Shown in pieces: positions 46,454 to 57,873 of a DNA stretch of 64,000 bases; within the stretch, counting starts at the first letter, position 1; every line of letters begins with the position of its first letter. The stretch lies in the NCBI GenBank assembly GCA_021234155.1, contig JAJEKV010000003.1, forward strand, positions 12,643,819 to 12,707,818, given 5' to 3'. A model generated the notes under the pieces. It worked only from the letters and a program-made list of their open reading frames with translations. It made no database searches and had not been told where the DNA came from. The position numbers and the translations under genes are program-made. This stretch comes from Isoetes taiwanensis. Lineage: Eukaryota > Streptophyta > Lycopodiopsida > Isoetales > Isoetaceae.

Positions 46454-46521
46454 GGATCACATGACGCGAAATCTCACTACACATTTACAAAGTGCATATG
46501 CATTTTCGCATGGTGTGATCC
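46454..46521. repeat. 68-bp hairpin repeat, copy 6
   Basis: GGATCACATGACGCGAAAT..ATTTTCGCATGGTGTGATCC; same length again. Confidence 0.75.
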
Positions 46522-47423
46522 ATGTATTATTGAGGGTGCAAATTTGCAAATATCCTCCTCTTCAAATCCCTTCCCCCCCCTCCCTTCCCTTGTTTTTTTT
46601 GCAATATACTATCCATAGCATTTATTTTGAACCCTATAGTTCTACCTATTCATTGCGTATGAATGTCGCTCCGGTGATGTAACTCCATAGTCACCCTTCG
46701 TTAAGAATAGCATTCTCACTCACGAGCCTATGGATAGATATCCTTCCACCGTCATGCCTTTATTGTTTTGTAAGTGATGAACTGCAGAAGCAATGTAGGA
46801 GTACTAGGAGCAATGATGGATGCAATAAAAGATACAGATCGGTCGTTGAATTGTAAGAATGAATGGCAGGGAGCAATACGATGAATGGGAAGAGCTGAAA
46901 AGTAGGAAAACTTCAGAATGAAAATTTGGGTAGTAAAAACATGGCATGTAACGTACGTTTTCTTGTCCGCACATCGCCTCGCCGTTGTCACTTAACTCTA
47001 GCCCCTTATCGATGCTATAACATACTCACCCATGAACCTTTCCTACTTCTTGACCTTGAGTGTTCTGTAAATGGGGCAAAAACACAGACACTATTGGAGA
47101 CTTGGATTCCAAATGAAGAGTGAAGGCGGAGAGGATGCACGTAGCAGCGCTAATGTGAACAATGGAAATCTTGGTGTCAAAATTTGAAAAGGTGGTTGGT
47201 GCATGTGGGACTGTGCACAGTAGGCAGAAAAAGTAGCCATTATTTTGGTCCGCGATACGATTTTCGAAAAATGCAGGCCATTAATGTGGTTGCAATGAAT
47301 GCACAAACATGTCCTATGAAATTTCGTCATGTGGATGCCAAGTAAGCCTGCTCCTCTTTCTACTTGCCAACTAATACAGACTTTGGAAAAAAATGCGCAA
47401 ACATCATTGGTCGCGAGAAACAT
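46522..47423. other. No gene recognised
   Basis: Unassigned sequence between the hairpin field and the next element. Confidence 0.4.
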
Positions 47424-47482
47424 GACGTGGAATTCAGGCATCCAAGTTATGGGCCATTTTGAGACCCCAAATCCGCCCTAAT

Positions 47483-50163
47483 GCATTCTCGATTCATGAG
47501 TCGAGAATGGTTCGCCCAGCCAGTAGAACACTCTCTCCTTGCATTCTTGACTCGCGAGTCGAGAATGGCTCCTCCAACCAGCAGAATACAATCTCCCTCC
47601 ATTCTCGACTCGAGTCGAGAATGTGGCCATTCAGACTGGATCCCTCTGCTTCAGAACTTAAGAGAGGCTCAGTTTTGGTGGTCGCATACTCGAGGAGTCC
47701 AAAATGCCTCGATCGTCTCCTATTCTCGACTCGCTCTAAACTGGATCCCTCTACTCCAGGACTAGGAGGAGAGAGGCTCAATTTGGGTATAAGCATTCTT
47801 TAATTGCACGTCGAGAATTCTTTAATAATTCCTTCAATTCCATTCTCGACTCTCGAGTCGGTAGTGCCTCTACCTAGTTTGAGACACTCTTTTTCGACCT
47901 GCCCCTTCGAATTTTTGAAGGGAAGAGGTCTAGTCTGGATAGAGGCATCCGCAATTAGGGACAGGAATGCATCTACTCATCTAATCTATTCATCTAAAAA
48001 CCTCTATAGACTTATAGCTGTTCGATAGTCTTGTCAATTACTTGTTCCCTTGCTCAGCATCTCTCAATGCAGATAGTCTATCGATGCTAAAGTATGCTCA
48101 ATAAGGAACTAAACAACAGAACAAGAATTCAACAGCTTCTGTCTATTCAGCTCTATTCCAGTCTAGAACTAGCATTCTAAGCATTCAAACATTTACAACA
48201 CCTAGAAACTGAAGGAAGGCACAATGAGAACACTCATCTCACATCGCAAATAGTCCTCGGACCATTGAACCCCAGATCCGGCCGTCTCTTCAAGTGCATT
48301 TGCTTCCGCCGTCGATTTGAACAATAAGGCATCAGGCTGAATGACTTGAATCGCCGTGATTATTATGTATCCTTTCTCCATGGCTATGCAGTGAAGAAGG
48401 CATGTGGGCTCAATCTCATCGCCCACTGCTATCTTGCTTCCACGGCCATCGAGCAAATCATCTGAACATATCACGATCTTGTGTAAAAAACAACCTAATC
48501 CAAATGCACAAATGCAAGCTCAAAGCCTGAATCATGCACAAATGCAAGCTCACGATGGTTGTATGCCATTTGAAGCGCCCATGCCTGCTGTCAATTGAAG
48601 GTCCAACAAGAGTCGAATGTGTGACCTCTGAGGCTTCATGATATCTCCTGCTTCGGTCGAACTAAGGCCCATTCTCACTTCAATGGTTTGAAATGTGCGT
48701 TTAGGTGGGCTAAGGATGCACGTGCTATATGCGGCAATCTCTCGTGTGCATTCAATGATTGCACGATGTCTTTTTGAAATTCAAGATGACTTTCTTTGTG
48801 TGCAATCCTCAGCTCACAAGATCCTCGCAGCGGAAGAGCACTTTAGGCATTGCAACTTCTAGCACCAAGCATCAGTGCCAGAGTGTGTTGACTCCATCAA
48901 ATAAGCGCTCTGCCGAAAAGGATTGCTCGTCGGCCAGCACAAAGAAGAGAAGGCTTACAAAGCCAGGTAATTTCTCAACTGCATTGTCTTTCTAGAACAC
49001 CTCCAATTAACTTCTGTTTTTTATCAGGTTTTTCTGCTGAGGACCTCGTAATTATAAAGCGAACCCTTTTCTTCATCATAGAAGTGTTGCAGACACAAAA
49101 GCTTGAGACACTGCTAGATTGTTGGTGGTATGTGGAAGTGACAGTATCCGAAAAAGAGAAAGATTTTTCCTCCTGGTTCAGGGTTAAGAAGAGTTCCAGA
49201 ACAAGTACAAGAAGGCCGGGGTTGTGTTGTCCATCATTGCTCTAAGTGACCAGCATCTGACCTTATACATTAAAGATGTCCTGAGGGGCAAGTTCTATCA
49301 CACCAAACAATTATCGGTGCTGAATTACTCCTCTTCTTCCATGAGCAAGGACAAGGAAATGGACAAGAAGGCTGCGCCTGCAAATTGCCAGAATCTGGGA
49401 TGGAAAGACCTAGAAAATATGAAAGAAGAGGACACTCTAACTTCTAGGGAGCTAGGCACGAAAATCTCCATGATGTGAGAAAAGCTCTTCAACACTGAGA
49501 TGTTCACATCCAATGTGTTGAAGATTATAATGCACTCTGCGGTCAACAAAGAAAAGGTTGAAAAAGTTGCATGTTGAGGACAAGAATCAGAGTGAAACAG
49601 AGGATGATGAGTCAGAGAAGGATAAGGAGGACATTGATGACTCCCAATTTCTAGACCCAAATGAGCAAATGAGGCTGATGCAGAGGGGCGCTCAGGAAAT
49701 GGAAAGATTGGCCCAATACTATCTGTTGGGGATCGGTCACAAAATGAAGACTGATATAAGAAGACTCAAGGTATGCACTGGCAACGACATCTTGTTTAAT
49801 CACAAAGAGTTCAATCCAATCCATATGCTGGAGATCCTGAACTTAATGGTACGCCATCCTGTGTTAGATCCGATGCCAGTCAACGTGATTCCTTTCAACA
49901 AAAAAAACCTGTGAATTATTCAGTTGGAGCATGGAAGAGGAACTGAATAGTAAAGACGTCAGGTTCTGGGTTGTGGATGGCCAGTATTTGGTGAGACTAG
50001 CACAGGTGTTGTAGACAGAAAGCAGTATTTGGAGCAGTATGGAAAGCAGGAGTGCAACATGTTGTCAGCAGACACTCCACCCATTGAGCTAGCTAGCATC
50101 AGTCACTGCCAGAATACCATTGCTGTAAGTGCAAGCTATGTCAGGTACTGTATATCACCATCT
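47483..50163. repeat. Second copy of the 2.66-kb segment
   Basis: Collinear with 20568-23227; contains a 23-bp block near 48622 not in the first copy. Confidence 0.95.
49224..50160 (+). pseudogene. N-terminal exons of the transposase-like gene
   Basis: Frames 49224-49478 and 49558-49914 (acidic DDESEKDKEDIDDSQF, then RLMQRGAQEMERLAQYYLLGIGHK), and a piece with KDVRFWVVDGQYLVRLAQ near 49945-50010, precede the larger frame at 51196 in the same direction. I infer that they are exons or broken parts of one gene. No family name is assigned. Confidence 0.45.
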
Positions 50164-51195
50164 CGGCCTTTTGGACTTTTTGATTTCGGGACTGATTTCT
50201 ATTATAGATCAAAACTTCTCGAGTTCATAACTTGAGCTAGAGACATCAGAATCAGCTAGGGGACTTTTCTATGGTGGGTATTAATCCCTTTGATCAGCGA
50301 AATTCGTCAGGGCCTGTTGAAGTCTCTCAGATCCACGAACAAAGATAACGGTTACAAAGGTGATGTGACTCGATCTCTCAATAGAAGGGAAAGCTTTGTG
50401 GGCTTCTTGTGCAGAAGCTGCTTTATACCCATGCATGTTACTTGTAGGGCTCATTTTGCTATTTATATGATGTCCATATCTATCCTCCAAATATTGAATT
50501 TCTTGAAAATAATGAATAGCTACCTCCTGCAACATGTCATCCCCCTGGTAGTTCTAAAAAAAAACGGGATAGGACAGAAGGCAGAGATTGAAAAAAGCGT
50601 AGGTACAAGTGCACACATTGCAGTAGTAATGTCAAGCATAACGAAGGCAGCTGCAGAAATTCTATTTGACATTTCTGTTGCATATTTTTGTCATAATGAT
50701 TTTTGAAATTTATTTTCCAAAATTATTGTCATCTGTAAGAACCACTTCCTCTTAGAAAATAATCCTCTATTGTAAATACATGTTTTTTGGTGATTTTTAA
50801 ATTACAAGGGGCTATTTGGAAAAATACTTAAGAATTAAGGGCATTTTGGGAATTTCAAAAATACAAAGGGCTTTTTGGGAATTAAGTCAACAATTAAGGT
50901 TATTTTGGTAAATTTCCCTTTTTTTTTTAATATAACAATCAACACACAACTACCATTAACATTATTAACACAAACAATTGCATTTAACACATTTAAATTA
51001 AAATCCCCCTTAAACCCCCTTTGGTTTGGGTGCATATTCACACGAGGGGTTACTCCGGGCAACGAGAGCTGTCGGATGGGCATATTTGCCCTTTATTCCA
51101 CTATAAGGTTTGAGAGAATATACTTAATGGTTTTAATTTTGTACATGTATTGTAAATATATTATTATTGCAATGCCAAAAGGCAAAGCTTGAGCA
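50164..51195. other. No domain recognised (probable intron or decayed exon)
   Basis: AT-rich, with GGGCATTTTGGGAATT-like words repeated near 50836-50885. It lies between the two parts of the plus-strand gene. Confidence 0.4.
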
Positions 51196-52491
51196 ATGTC
51201 CATGCTTATACGTTTACTCACTTGCATTGTCGAACAAACGCTAAAGGGTGATATCCCAGAGAACTATACATTCAAAGAACAAGAGGAGGTGCAGTCGATG
51301 CGCTAGGTCAATAACCAGATTACCATTTTGGTTCAAATAACATATCAGTATGACTCAGTGGCAGATGAGATTATCAAGGAAACATATTACTATATATCAG
51401 ATGATAGGGAACACGATACTTTGTTCATGCAACACTGCTTCATAAAGCACCACAAATATCTGGAGCAGAAAGGAAGGGTGCCAAAGAGACATTATGTGTT
51501 TTCAGATGGTGCAGCATCTCAATTCAAGGCTTCTAGACCATTTTACTTTGTGGCTAGGTACACAAACGACACTGATGTCTATATGATGTGGAATTTTTTT
51601 TGTTCTAACCACAGGAAAGGTGAACACGATGGCAAAGCTGCTGAGTTGAAGAGATGGTTAAGACAACTGCAATTAAAATACAACAGCATAAAATTGGGTA
51701 ATGCTCATGAAGTGGTAGAAGTTGCCGAAGAGATGTTTACTTATGGAACATCTGAGTGGATGAACACATCTGAAACCAGTAAGAGGAAGCATATAAAAAG
51801 GTTCTTTTGGGAAGTCAAGGTGGAGGATATAGATAGAAAGAAAGCATGGGGTGCAGAAAGGATTTTTGATAATAGGCAGATCCATTGTGTACATGCATTC
51901 AATCCTGAATCTCCATTGCAGTTGCACATGGGGGAACTTTCATACTTCTGCAGCTATTGCTTGGATGGCATGTGGGACAGAGTTGTGAATAAGCACTATG
52001 TTGATGATTGGAAACTTCAAGTTATTGTACCATCCTCCAATGTGCATGCTGATATTGAGGACCATAAATCCAGCAAGTCCTTGTTCTCCTCCAATCCAAC
52101 GATGTTAGCAGAGGCACTTAGAGTTGGTGATAATTTTGCTGTCGTTGCTCCGAAAGGGAATGATGAGGGTTCTGAATTTTGGATTCTGATGTGCACAAAA
52201 CCAAAATGGATAGTGGAGAAAGACTTCCAACTCAATGGAACATGGTACCTCGCCGGTGATAGTGTCATAGAAGGTATGTATTACAAGAAGGGCGCATGAT
52301 CAACCGTTAGCTATGATCTTTGCAGTAAAGACGCCTTAGGCATAGTATTCACAACATAGATATGTGCAATCAGACTTCACATGCCACCAACTAAATGTCA
52401 AAACATGACTGTATATAGGCTGGATCCTTTAGATGAGGAGAAAATTTTACAGAATTTACCCGAAGTTCTTTCTGATGATGATGAAATGTAA
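51196..52491 (+). pseudogene. Transposase-like gene with SDGxxxQFK and HDG motifs
   Basis: A single phase from ATG 51196 to TAA 52489 gives 431 codons with three internal stops: TAG 51304, TGA 52297 and TAG 52357. The longest open part (51328-52299) contains KRHYVFSDGAASQFKASRPF, then MMWNFFCSNHRKGEHDGKAAELKRW. Asp in SDG and Asp in the HDG block fit the spacing style of DDE-type nucleases seen in TE-encoded plant and animal proteins of this look. I cannot name the superfamily and the third acidic residue is not assigned. The C-terminus reads DEEKILQNLPEVLSDDDEM, clearly coding-like beyond the internal stops. Position beside a Ulp1 gene within a repeated element supports a mobile role. Confidence 0.55.
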
Positions 52492-52708
52492 AACCATTAT
52501 GTAGTTTTCAGAACTCATCTGAAGTTTTGTGCTTCAGCTGTGAAAATGAGTTTGTCTTGATTTCTTTTGAAGATTTGAATTCTTCTGAACACTTGACTCC
52601 TTTGTTTGTGAGATGAATTGAATATGAATTTTCATTCAAATGAATCGAGGTTACAATAACAATTATGTACATAAGAAAGATATACAGTGATTTAAAGTAC
52701 GAGGTGAC

Positions 52709-53750
52709 TCATGCACCTACATACTTCCCAATACATATGTTCCTCTTAGTTCCAGCTTTTGTTGCTTCTAATCTTAAAATTTCAAGCGTGAACACTCTAA
52801 CATCAACTAGATCCTGGTCTGAAATGTCCACAACCTGCAGTTAACTACACTTTGTCAATAATAGAGTTTGGTTCGTCTGCTGCATTTGAGTTGACTTACT
52901 AGATCATGCAATAATATATTCACTCCTTTCGAGTACCCCCTCACAAATTTGTGCATAAACGAACATACCGCAGGGCCACATGAATGACCATCAGTTTGAA
53001 GAGGCGTTCTGGAAATTTTCACAACATCTGAGGTTGTAAAGCTGAAACTATTGTGTCCAAGCAATTCCAGGAACCTGCATTCAAAGTTTGTTGTCATCGT
53101 GCCACAACAGTAAAATGCAATGAGCAACCACTAACCTCTCAATATGTCTGCTTCTGCCATGCAAGCCCGGGCTATCAAAGTGTTATATCCCTGGTTTATA
53201 TCTCTGTGCGAGACACGCGTGGCTTACTATCAGAAAATAGGTCCAGTGATGTCCATCACAAGCATGCAAAAACATGTACTAGCACTTATCCAGATTCACA
53301 TGTTTCCTTATTGTTTTGTAACTATTTGTGTCCTTGGACAATGTCGAATGAAGAAGAGGGTCAAAGAAATGAAAGGAATGACTCACTCCTTGGAGCATCA
53401 AGTAGTATTCCATGTATCTGCAAACATGTACATATGATGGCACAATCCTGATGATCACAAATCAGATGAAAGTATCACCTTGAGAAGAGGAGGATCAATT
53501 GATCATTGAACCACTGCGCATCAGCTTCCAAAATTTTGATGTCGGTGGAGCTAATCACGACAGTTTCAGTTCCACTCAGCACCACTTCCAAATATGTATG
53601 TGGCTTTAGATAGACAGGGACTGCCGAAGCTCTTATCATCTCTAGTTCTAAACACACACGAGAACATTTGCGCACAATCCATTCAAGTATTTTAAATTGA
53701 AAAAGTACAACATATATCATAGAATTTTTTTTACTTATATTGACTTTCAA
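52709..53750 (-). pseudogene. Ulp1/SENP-type cysteine protease domain
   Basis: The domain starts with KILEADAQWFNDQLILLFSR (the W-x-N-D entry motif). It continues with a HFFDPLLHSTL piece, then FLHACDGHHWTYFLI with the catalytic His, then FDSPGLHGRSRHIE with the catalytic Asp. PLQTDGHSCGPAVCSFMHKF follows with the oxyanion Gln and nucleophile Cys. All catalytic positions are thus present across five or six small exons. One short exon (53190-53136) needs either an unusual acceptor or an internal TAA to join in phase. Such enzymes remove SUMO or related modifiers from proteins; in transposons their role is unknown. Confidence 0.8.
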
Positions 53751-53765
53751 AGAGTTTTACAAGAT

Positions 53766-54700
53766 TCATTTATGAAAATACTTGGCGAGCATTTTCATGC
53801 ACTTGCGCGACTCTTCAGAATCCCACATGTTCCACATTTGATGTTCCTTCACATAAGGTGGCACACTTTCTGCAGCCAGAAGTCCTTCCAGCCATGGTTT
53901 GAGTTGCTCCAAAAGGAAATTGGAATCCAACCTGCCAGGAACAAAACTATTTGGACATATCATTGTGTTCGGCTGGTTGGCAGAACCCTTATATCTACTG
54001 TCATCTATCAACAATGTGTTTTTCACTTGGTATTTCCAGTATTGCTGGTAGACTTTGGACAGATCCTTAAGGAAAATTGGCTTATTAACCACTTTTAATT
54101 TTGTGTTGGTGCAGTCATCCTGATTCCAAATAAAAAGAAACCTGCCCTTATATTCCTGCAGCAACTTTCTCATCAACAAGTCAACATTACTCTTAGCCAT
54201 GTTGAACCACAATGCAATCTCAAATTTTGATGTGCACCATTCTAAGAACTCCTGTAATCCAGGCCTGGAAACTGCTGCCTTTTGAAGATTCAATTTCTAG
54301 AGGGTCACTTCTGGCTTGGCCGATGCAGGGATCCTCTCTTTCAAGTCATAAAACTTGCCTAAAACCCCATTAAAATCCAAAACAATGAGAATTTCAGTTA
54401 ACCTCTTGGTTTTTCTTGGTTGAGGTTGTATTGGACTCGTTGAGCAGTCTGCATCTTGTCCAGGACCCGGGGTTTCTTTGTCAACTTCATCACCTGCATC
54501 CGCATTTGGCTCATGTTCAGCACCAAAACTTTTTTCTGGTGAAGGATCCCGTGTAGAATGAATCTCGAGGGAATTAATTTTTCCCCCTAAAACAGATGCA
54601 CGAGGAATCTCTTCGTGATGGCTTCCAGGTGCATTTATCTCTGTAACATAATTGAAATGAGGAAGACCACAGAAAAATACCAAAAAATAAATTATGTATA
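53766..54700 (-). pseudogene. FCP1/NIF-like HAD phosphatase domain
   Basis: Motif 1 is ILIVLDFNGVLG: the first Asp is present and the second position is Asn, as in many plant NIF-like proteins. After an in-phase TAG (54299-54297) the fold continues with RPGLQEFLEWCTSKFEIALWF and NVDLLMRKLL. KPIFLKDLSKVY (Lys) and NTLLIDDSRYKG (acid pair) follow. The length and motif order fit the FCP1-like family that dephosphorylates the RNA polymerase II tail or other proteins. The Asn and the stop make catalysis doubtful. Confidence 0.75.
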
Positions 54701-55134
54701 TGACATCGGTACTTACTTGATACGACTGCATTCAGTTCACTATCCAAATTTCGTTTTGGAGTCTCCACGCTGTCAGCAGCTGGGATTGACTTAGAAGTAT
54801 CAAATGGGGTGAATTCTAGATACACCTGGGAGGTATCTTGCAGTCTCATAACTGATCGAGGCGTGGATAACTGTTGGATATCCTTGGTCTCAAATTTTTG
54901 CAATTCTGCAAACACTAAGTCAGTAGACCTGTGACAACATCAGTAAACATTAGTTAAGGCACTTACTTGTGTCTATTGGTTCTTGTGGTACCACTCGAAC
55001 ATCAAAAACCAAAAGCCATGTCTCAGTCATAATGTGGGCACAACTGGGGCTGCAGCAGGTTCTAGAGTGTCTGCAAAACAAATTCAAAATCAATAGAGTC
55101 TTTAGACGAGGGTTAGAGATGATATAATATTTAC

Positions 55135-55687
55135 CTCAAATGGTGTGATAGACATGGAATGTGATACTGGTGACTGCATTCTGCTATCACAACTGGCAAC
55201 ATTTTACCCTCCCATTTCAGACAACGTCCACAAAATGGACAACCTTCATCACCCTCTTCTTCTGCCTCAGGAAGCATTGGAAGTGCAGGATCTAAAGGAG
55301 TGTCATGACCACTACACTCAGAAAAAATCTCAAATCTTTGCATTCGAGGTTGCAGCTCCAGCAGTAAGCCTTCACATGCCTTTATCTCAATTTCAGTTTT
55401 TGCTAGTTCCTTATTTAATTGATTCAGCCCAGGCAACACTGTACCATTTAGCTCTTCATCCTTTAGTTCGCTTACAACCCAAACACCCTCAGCTGCTTTC
55501 GGATTTGCTGTCATGATTGATTGTCATCTGTTCAAATCAGCTCTAATTTCTGATGCTTTATACTCCATCAACTCAATCTTTCTTTTGATATCATTTTTCC
55601 TATCCTCGTTTGCTTGCAATCGTTGCTTGCATCTATCAAACCTAGCTGATGTTGCAGCCAACCATTCCTTCACAAGTCTGCCATAGT
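55135..55687 (-). pseudogene. Coiled coil and RING-like zinc finger exon
   Basis: The exon starts after TTTGCAG and ends at GAG/GTAAAT. It encodes a helical Lys/Glu-rich stretch (RLQANEDRKNDIKRKIELME), an in-phase TGA (55526), more helix, an acidic EAEEEGDEG and then CPFCGRCLKWEGKMLPVVIAECSHQYHIPC shortened to its key residues C-x2-C...C-x-H-x2-H-x2-C. That is a RING-like arrangement; the last zinc pair would lie in the next exon and was not found. Confidence 0.55.
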
Positions 55688-55837
55688 CTGCAAACACTAC
55701 GTATATGTCAGCCTCCTTAAGCCACGTAGTGATGGAAGACCACAATCACACACCACACAACACAAGGTACTCTCTACACACCACCACACACCACACAACA
55801 TACGCTGCACAGTACACACCACACAACACGCTGTGGT

Positions 55838-56205
55838 GGTAGCAAGGAGTGGTGGGACATTGTGGAAGGTGGTGAAGTGTGATGGTGGTGGTGGTGTGTG
55901 GTGGTGGTGGGGTTTGGTGGTGGTGGTGGTGGGGTGTGTGGTGGTGGTGGAGTATGTGGCGTGGTGTGGGACATTGTGGAGTGTGGTGGTGGGGTGTGGT
56001 GGTGGTGGTGGTGGATTGTGGTGTGGGACATGGTGGAGTGTGGTAGTGTGGTGTGGTGGTGGTGGAGGAGTATGGTGGTGGCGGAGTGTGGTGGAGGGGT
56101 GTGGTGTGGGACATGGTGTGGTGTGGTGGTGGTGGAGTGTGGTGGAGGGAGATGGTAGAGTGTAGTGGTGGGAGATGGTGGGGTGTGGTGTGGGACATGG
56201 TGGAT
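55838..56205. repeat. GTGGTG-rich minisatellite inside an intron
   Basis: About 370 bp of GGTGGTGGTGGGGTGTG-type units with recurring GTGTGGGACATGGTG. Glycine/valine-rich or histidine/threonine/proline-rich reading frames here are artefacts. The tract lies between two exons of the minus-strand gene. Confidence 0.9.
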
Positions 56206-57025
56206 GCCAACAACTCACCACTCACCAGACCACACATACCTCATCTATCATTTTGGCATCCATTGCACGAAATGCCCCCCCCAGATGGCATCATAGACAC
56301 AACATGACAATACAGCCAACATGATGCAAAATGGTAGTAGACATACCTGATTCTTGAAGTGGATTTGAGGTTACCTTTTCTGTGTTGATAGAAACAATCT
56401 AGGTCAAGCTTGAGATTTTTTTCTGTTGTAACACAACTAATAATTGAACATACCTACAATGACATGTTTTGGTCTCAGAACATTGCTCTGCTTTTCTGTT
56501 TTGATTGTGAATTCAGATTGAATGTGTGGTCTAGAGGAACCTGATTTGGTTTTTTCCCTATCATCTTCATCATCCCTGTCACTTTTACTATTTTCCTCCT
56601 GGTCAGGTTGGATTTGCCTATGCTTTCTCTTGGGTCTAGAAGAACTGGCCTCTGCTTTCTCATCGGGAGTTTTATAATAATCCGAGAAGCTCTTCCGATT
56701 AACAGCCTCCCCCTTTATATGAAGATAATAAGCCACTGCCCAGGTTCCAGGAGCCATTCCACCCCATGTATGTGGCTTCCCTGTAATTCTTTTGTAAATT
56801 TGCATGAACTCTTTGTATTGCTCATTGCTCAGATTCTTCAACCTGTACAAGAAAATATATGCCTTAATTTTTCAGTTTGAACAAAATATTTGGGGGAAAA
56901 TACCTGTAGCCAGATTTATTTGGAACTCTGTCACCTCAAAGCTTCTTTAGATCTTCATGGGGCACAATCTCTTGTTTGAGAAGAGATTTCATTGTGTAAC
57001 CAGTGGCATTCAATTCTGACTTCAT

Positions 57026-57873
57026 TAAGGTTCAATCGGCAAGAAGCGGCAAAAAAACAGAAGAAGAGGTGATTATTTCTTAATTCAAAATGAGGGACAA
57101 TGACGTGGCATAAAATTCAAAATAACCGACGCTCATTAATTCGCACTCCCGCAATCTCCGCTTCGGTATGCACCACCCGATTCTACCACAAAGGTGGTGC
57201 CAAAATGTGGCGTCAAAATGCGCGTTTTTGATACACCACAACGTGGTCTTACCCACATAGATTCATCGATGAGCTTAGTTCTAGATTGCATGAATTTAAC
57301 TTGATTTTCAATGTACAATTTGATATCCAAGGGTCAAATTGGAAAGCTTGTTTACAAACATTATATTGCATTTTTTTCTCTAATGATGGATATGCAATGG
57401 TGTATTTTTAAAATTGATTCTTCATTGGTATTTTTCGAGGGTTTTCAGTGGTGGACTCTCCCTTCGCATAATGAATAGCGGGCTCTTTTGTGCAAATATG
57501 ATATTCATATTTCATTTGCACAAGAATCTTTGATGCACTATGGTCTAAGTAATCATTTTAGTTAGGGTTTCTAGTATTTCCATACGTCGGATATTCAAGC
57601 TAATGGCCATATTATGTATTTTTGGTATATGCTATATTGTGCCCTTCGTCAATGGCGAGGGTTTGCCTATTGTGACAAGATAAAGAGATTTGTAATTTGA
57701 CTCCTAGTTCGAGATGCAAGAATATATTTTGCAGCTTTTTGATTTACAACTACAAATTAGCTGTAAGATTGGGGCCCACACTTCACACCCATAAAGCACA
57801 ACGATTGGAACTTATGTTTTAAAAAGCATTTTCTTTCATGTGCCAATCCCATACATTGCTTATGCAGCGTCCA
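57026..57873. other. Upstream of the Ulp1 gene; no gene recognised
   Basis: It should include the promoter of the minus-strand gene and the right end of copy B. Near 57155-57250 there are short inverted words (CACCAC..GTGGTG), but no match to the known terminus. Confidence 0.4.

Larger units (their letters stand above)
47424..57025. mobile_element. Copy B: longer relative with transposase-like and Ulp1 genes
   Basis: The left end (GACGTGGAAT at 47424; GGCCATTTTGAGACCCCAA at 47452) is the inverse of the copy A right end. Three palindromic units follow (47483-47625), then the body shared with copy A to 50163. Beyond that the copy holds a plus-strand transposase-like gene and a converging minus-strand gene with RING-like, HAD-phosphatase-like and Ulp1 domains. 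The right terminus was not found; the coordinate given is the 5' end of the minus-strand gene. Combining a transposase-like gene with a Ulp1 gene is known for several plant DNA transposons. Confidence 0.55.
52709..57025 (-). pseudogene. Multi-domain gene: RING-like, FCP1/NIF-like and Ulp1 domains
   Basis: Exons readable on the minus strand include 57025-56904, 56842-56454, 55687-55135, parts of 54915-53766, 53750-53479, pieces at about 53424-53136, 53074-52900 and 52834-52709. Splice phases agree where I checked them. The N-terminus (MKSELNATGYTMKSLLKQE) leads to a Lys/Glu/Ser-rich region, a coiled coil, a RING-like finger, a HAD phosphatase-like domain and a C-terminal Ulp1 cysteine protease ending KRNICIGKYVGA. 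Internal stops occur in phase at 56938 (TGA), 55526 (TGA) and 54299 (TAG), so this copy is probably dead unless read through. Ulp1-type genes are common cargo of plant transposons; the added phosphatase-like and RING-like parts are unusual. They may belong to one gene, or two genes may be abutted. Confidence 0.6.

Noticed and set aside
24571-46521. CRISPR-like array from the evenly sized hairpin repeats
   Set aside because: The repeats are eukaryotic, far apart and carry related flanks, with no unique spacers or cas genes.
55746-56237. Thr/His/Pro-rich proteins of 85-174 residues
   Set aside because: Translations of the GTGGTG minisatellite.
34070-56938. Altered genetic code (TAG/TGA read as sense)
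   Set aside because: The Ulp1 gene ends naturally at TGA and many frames are broken in other ways; decay explains the stops.
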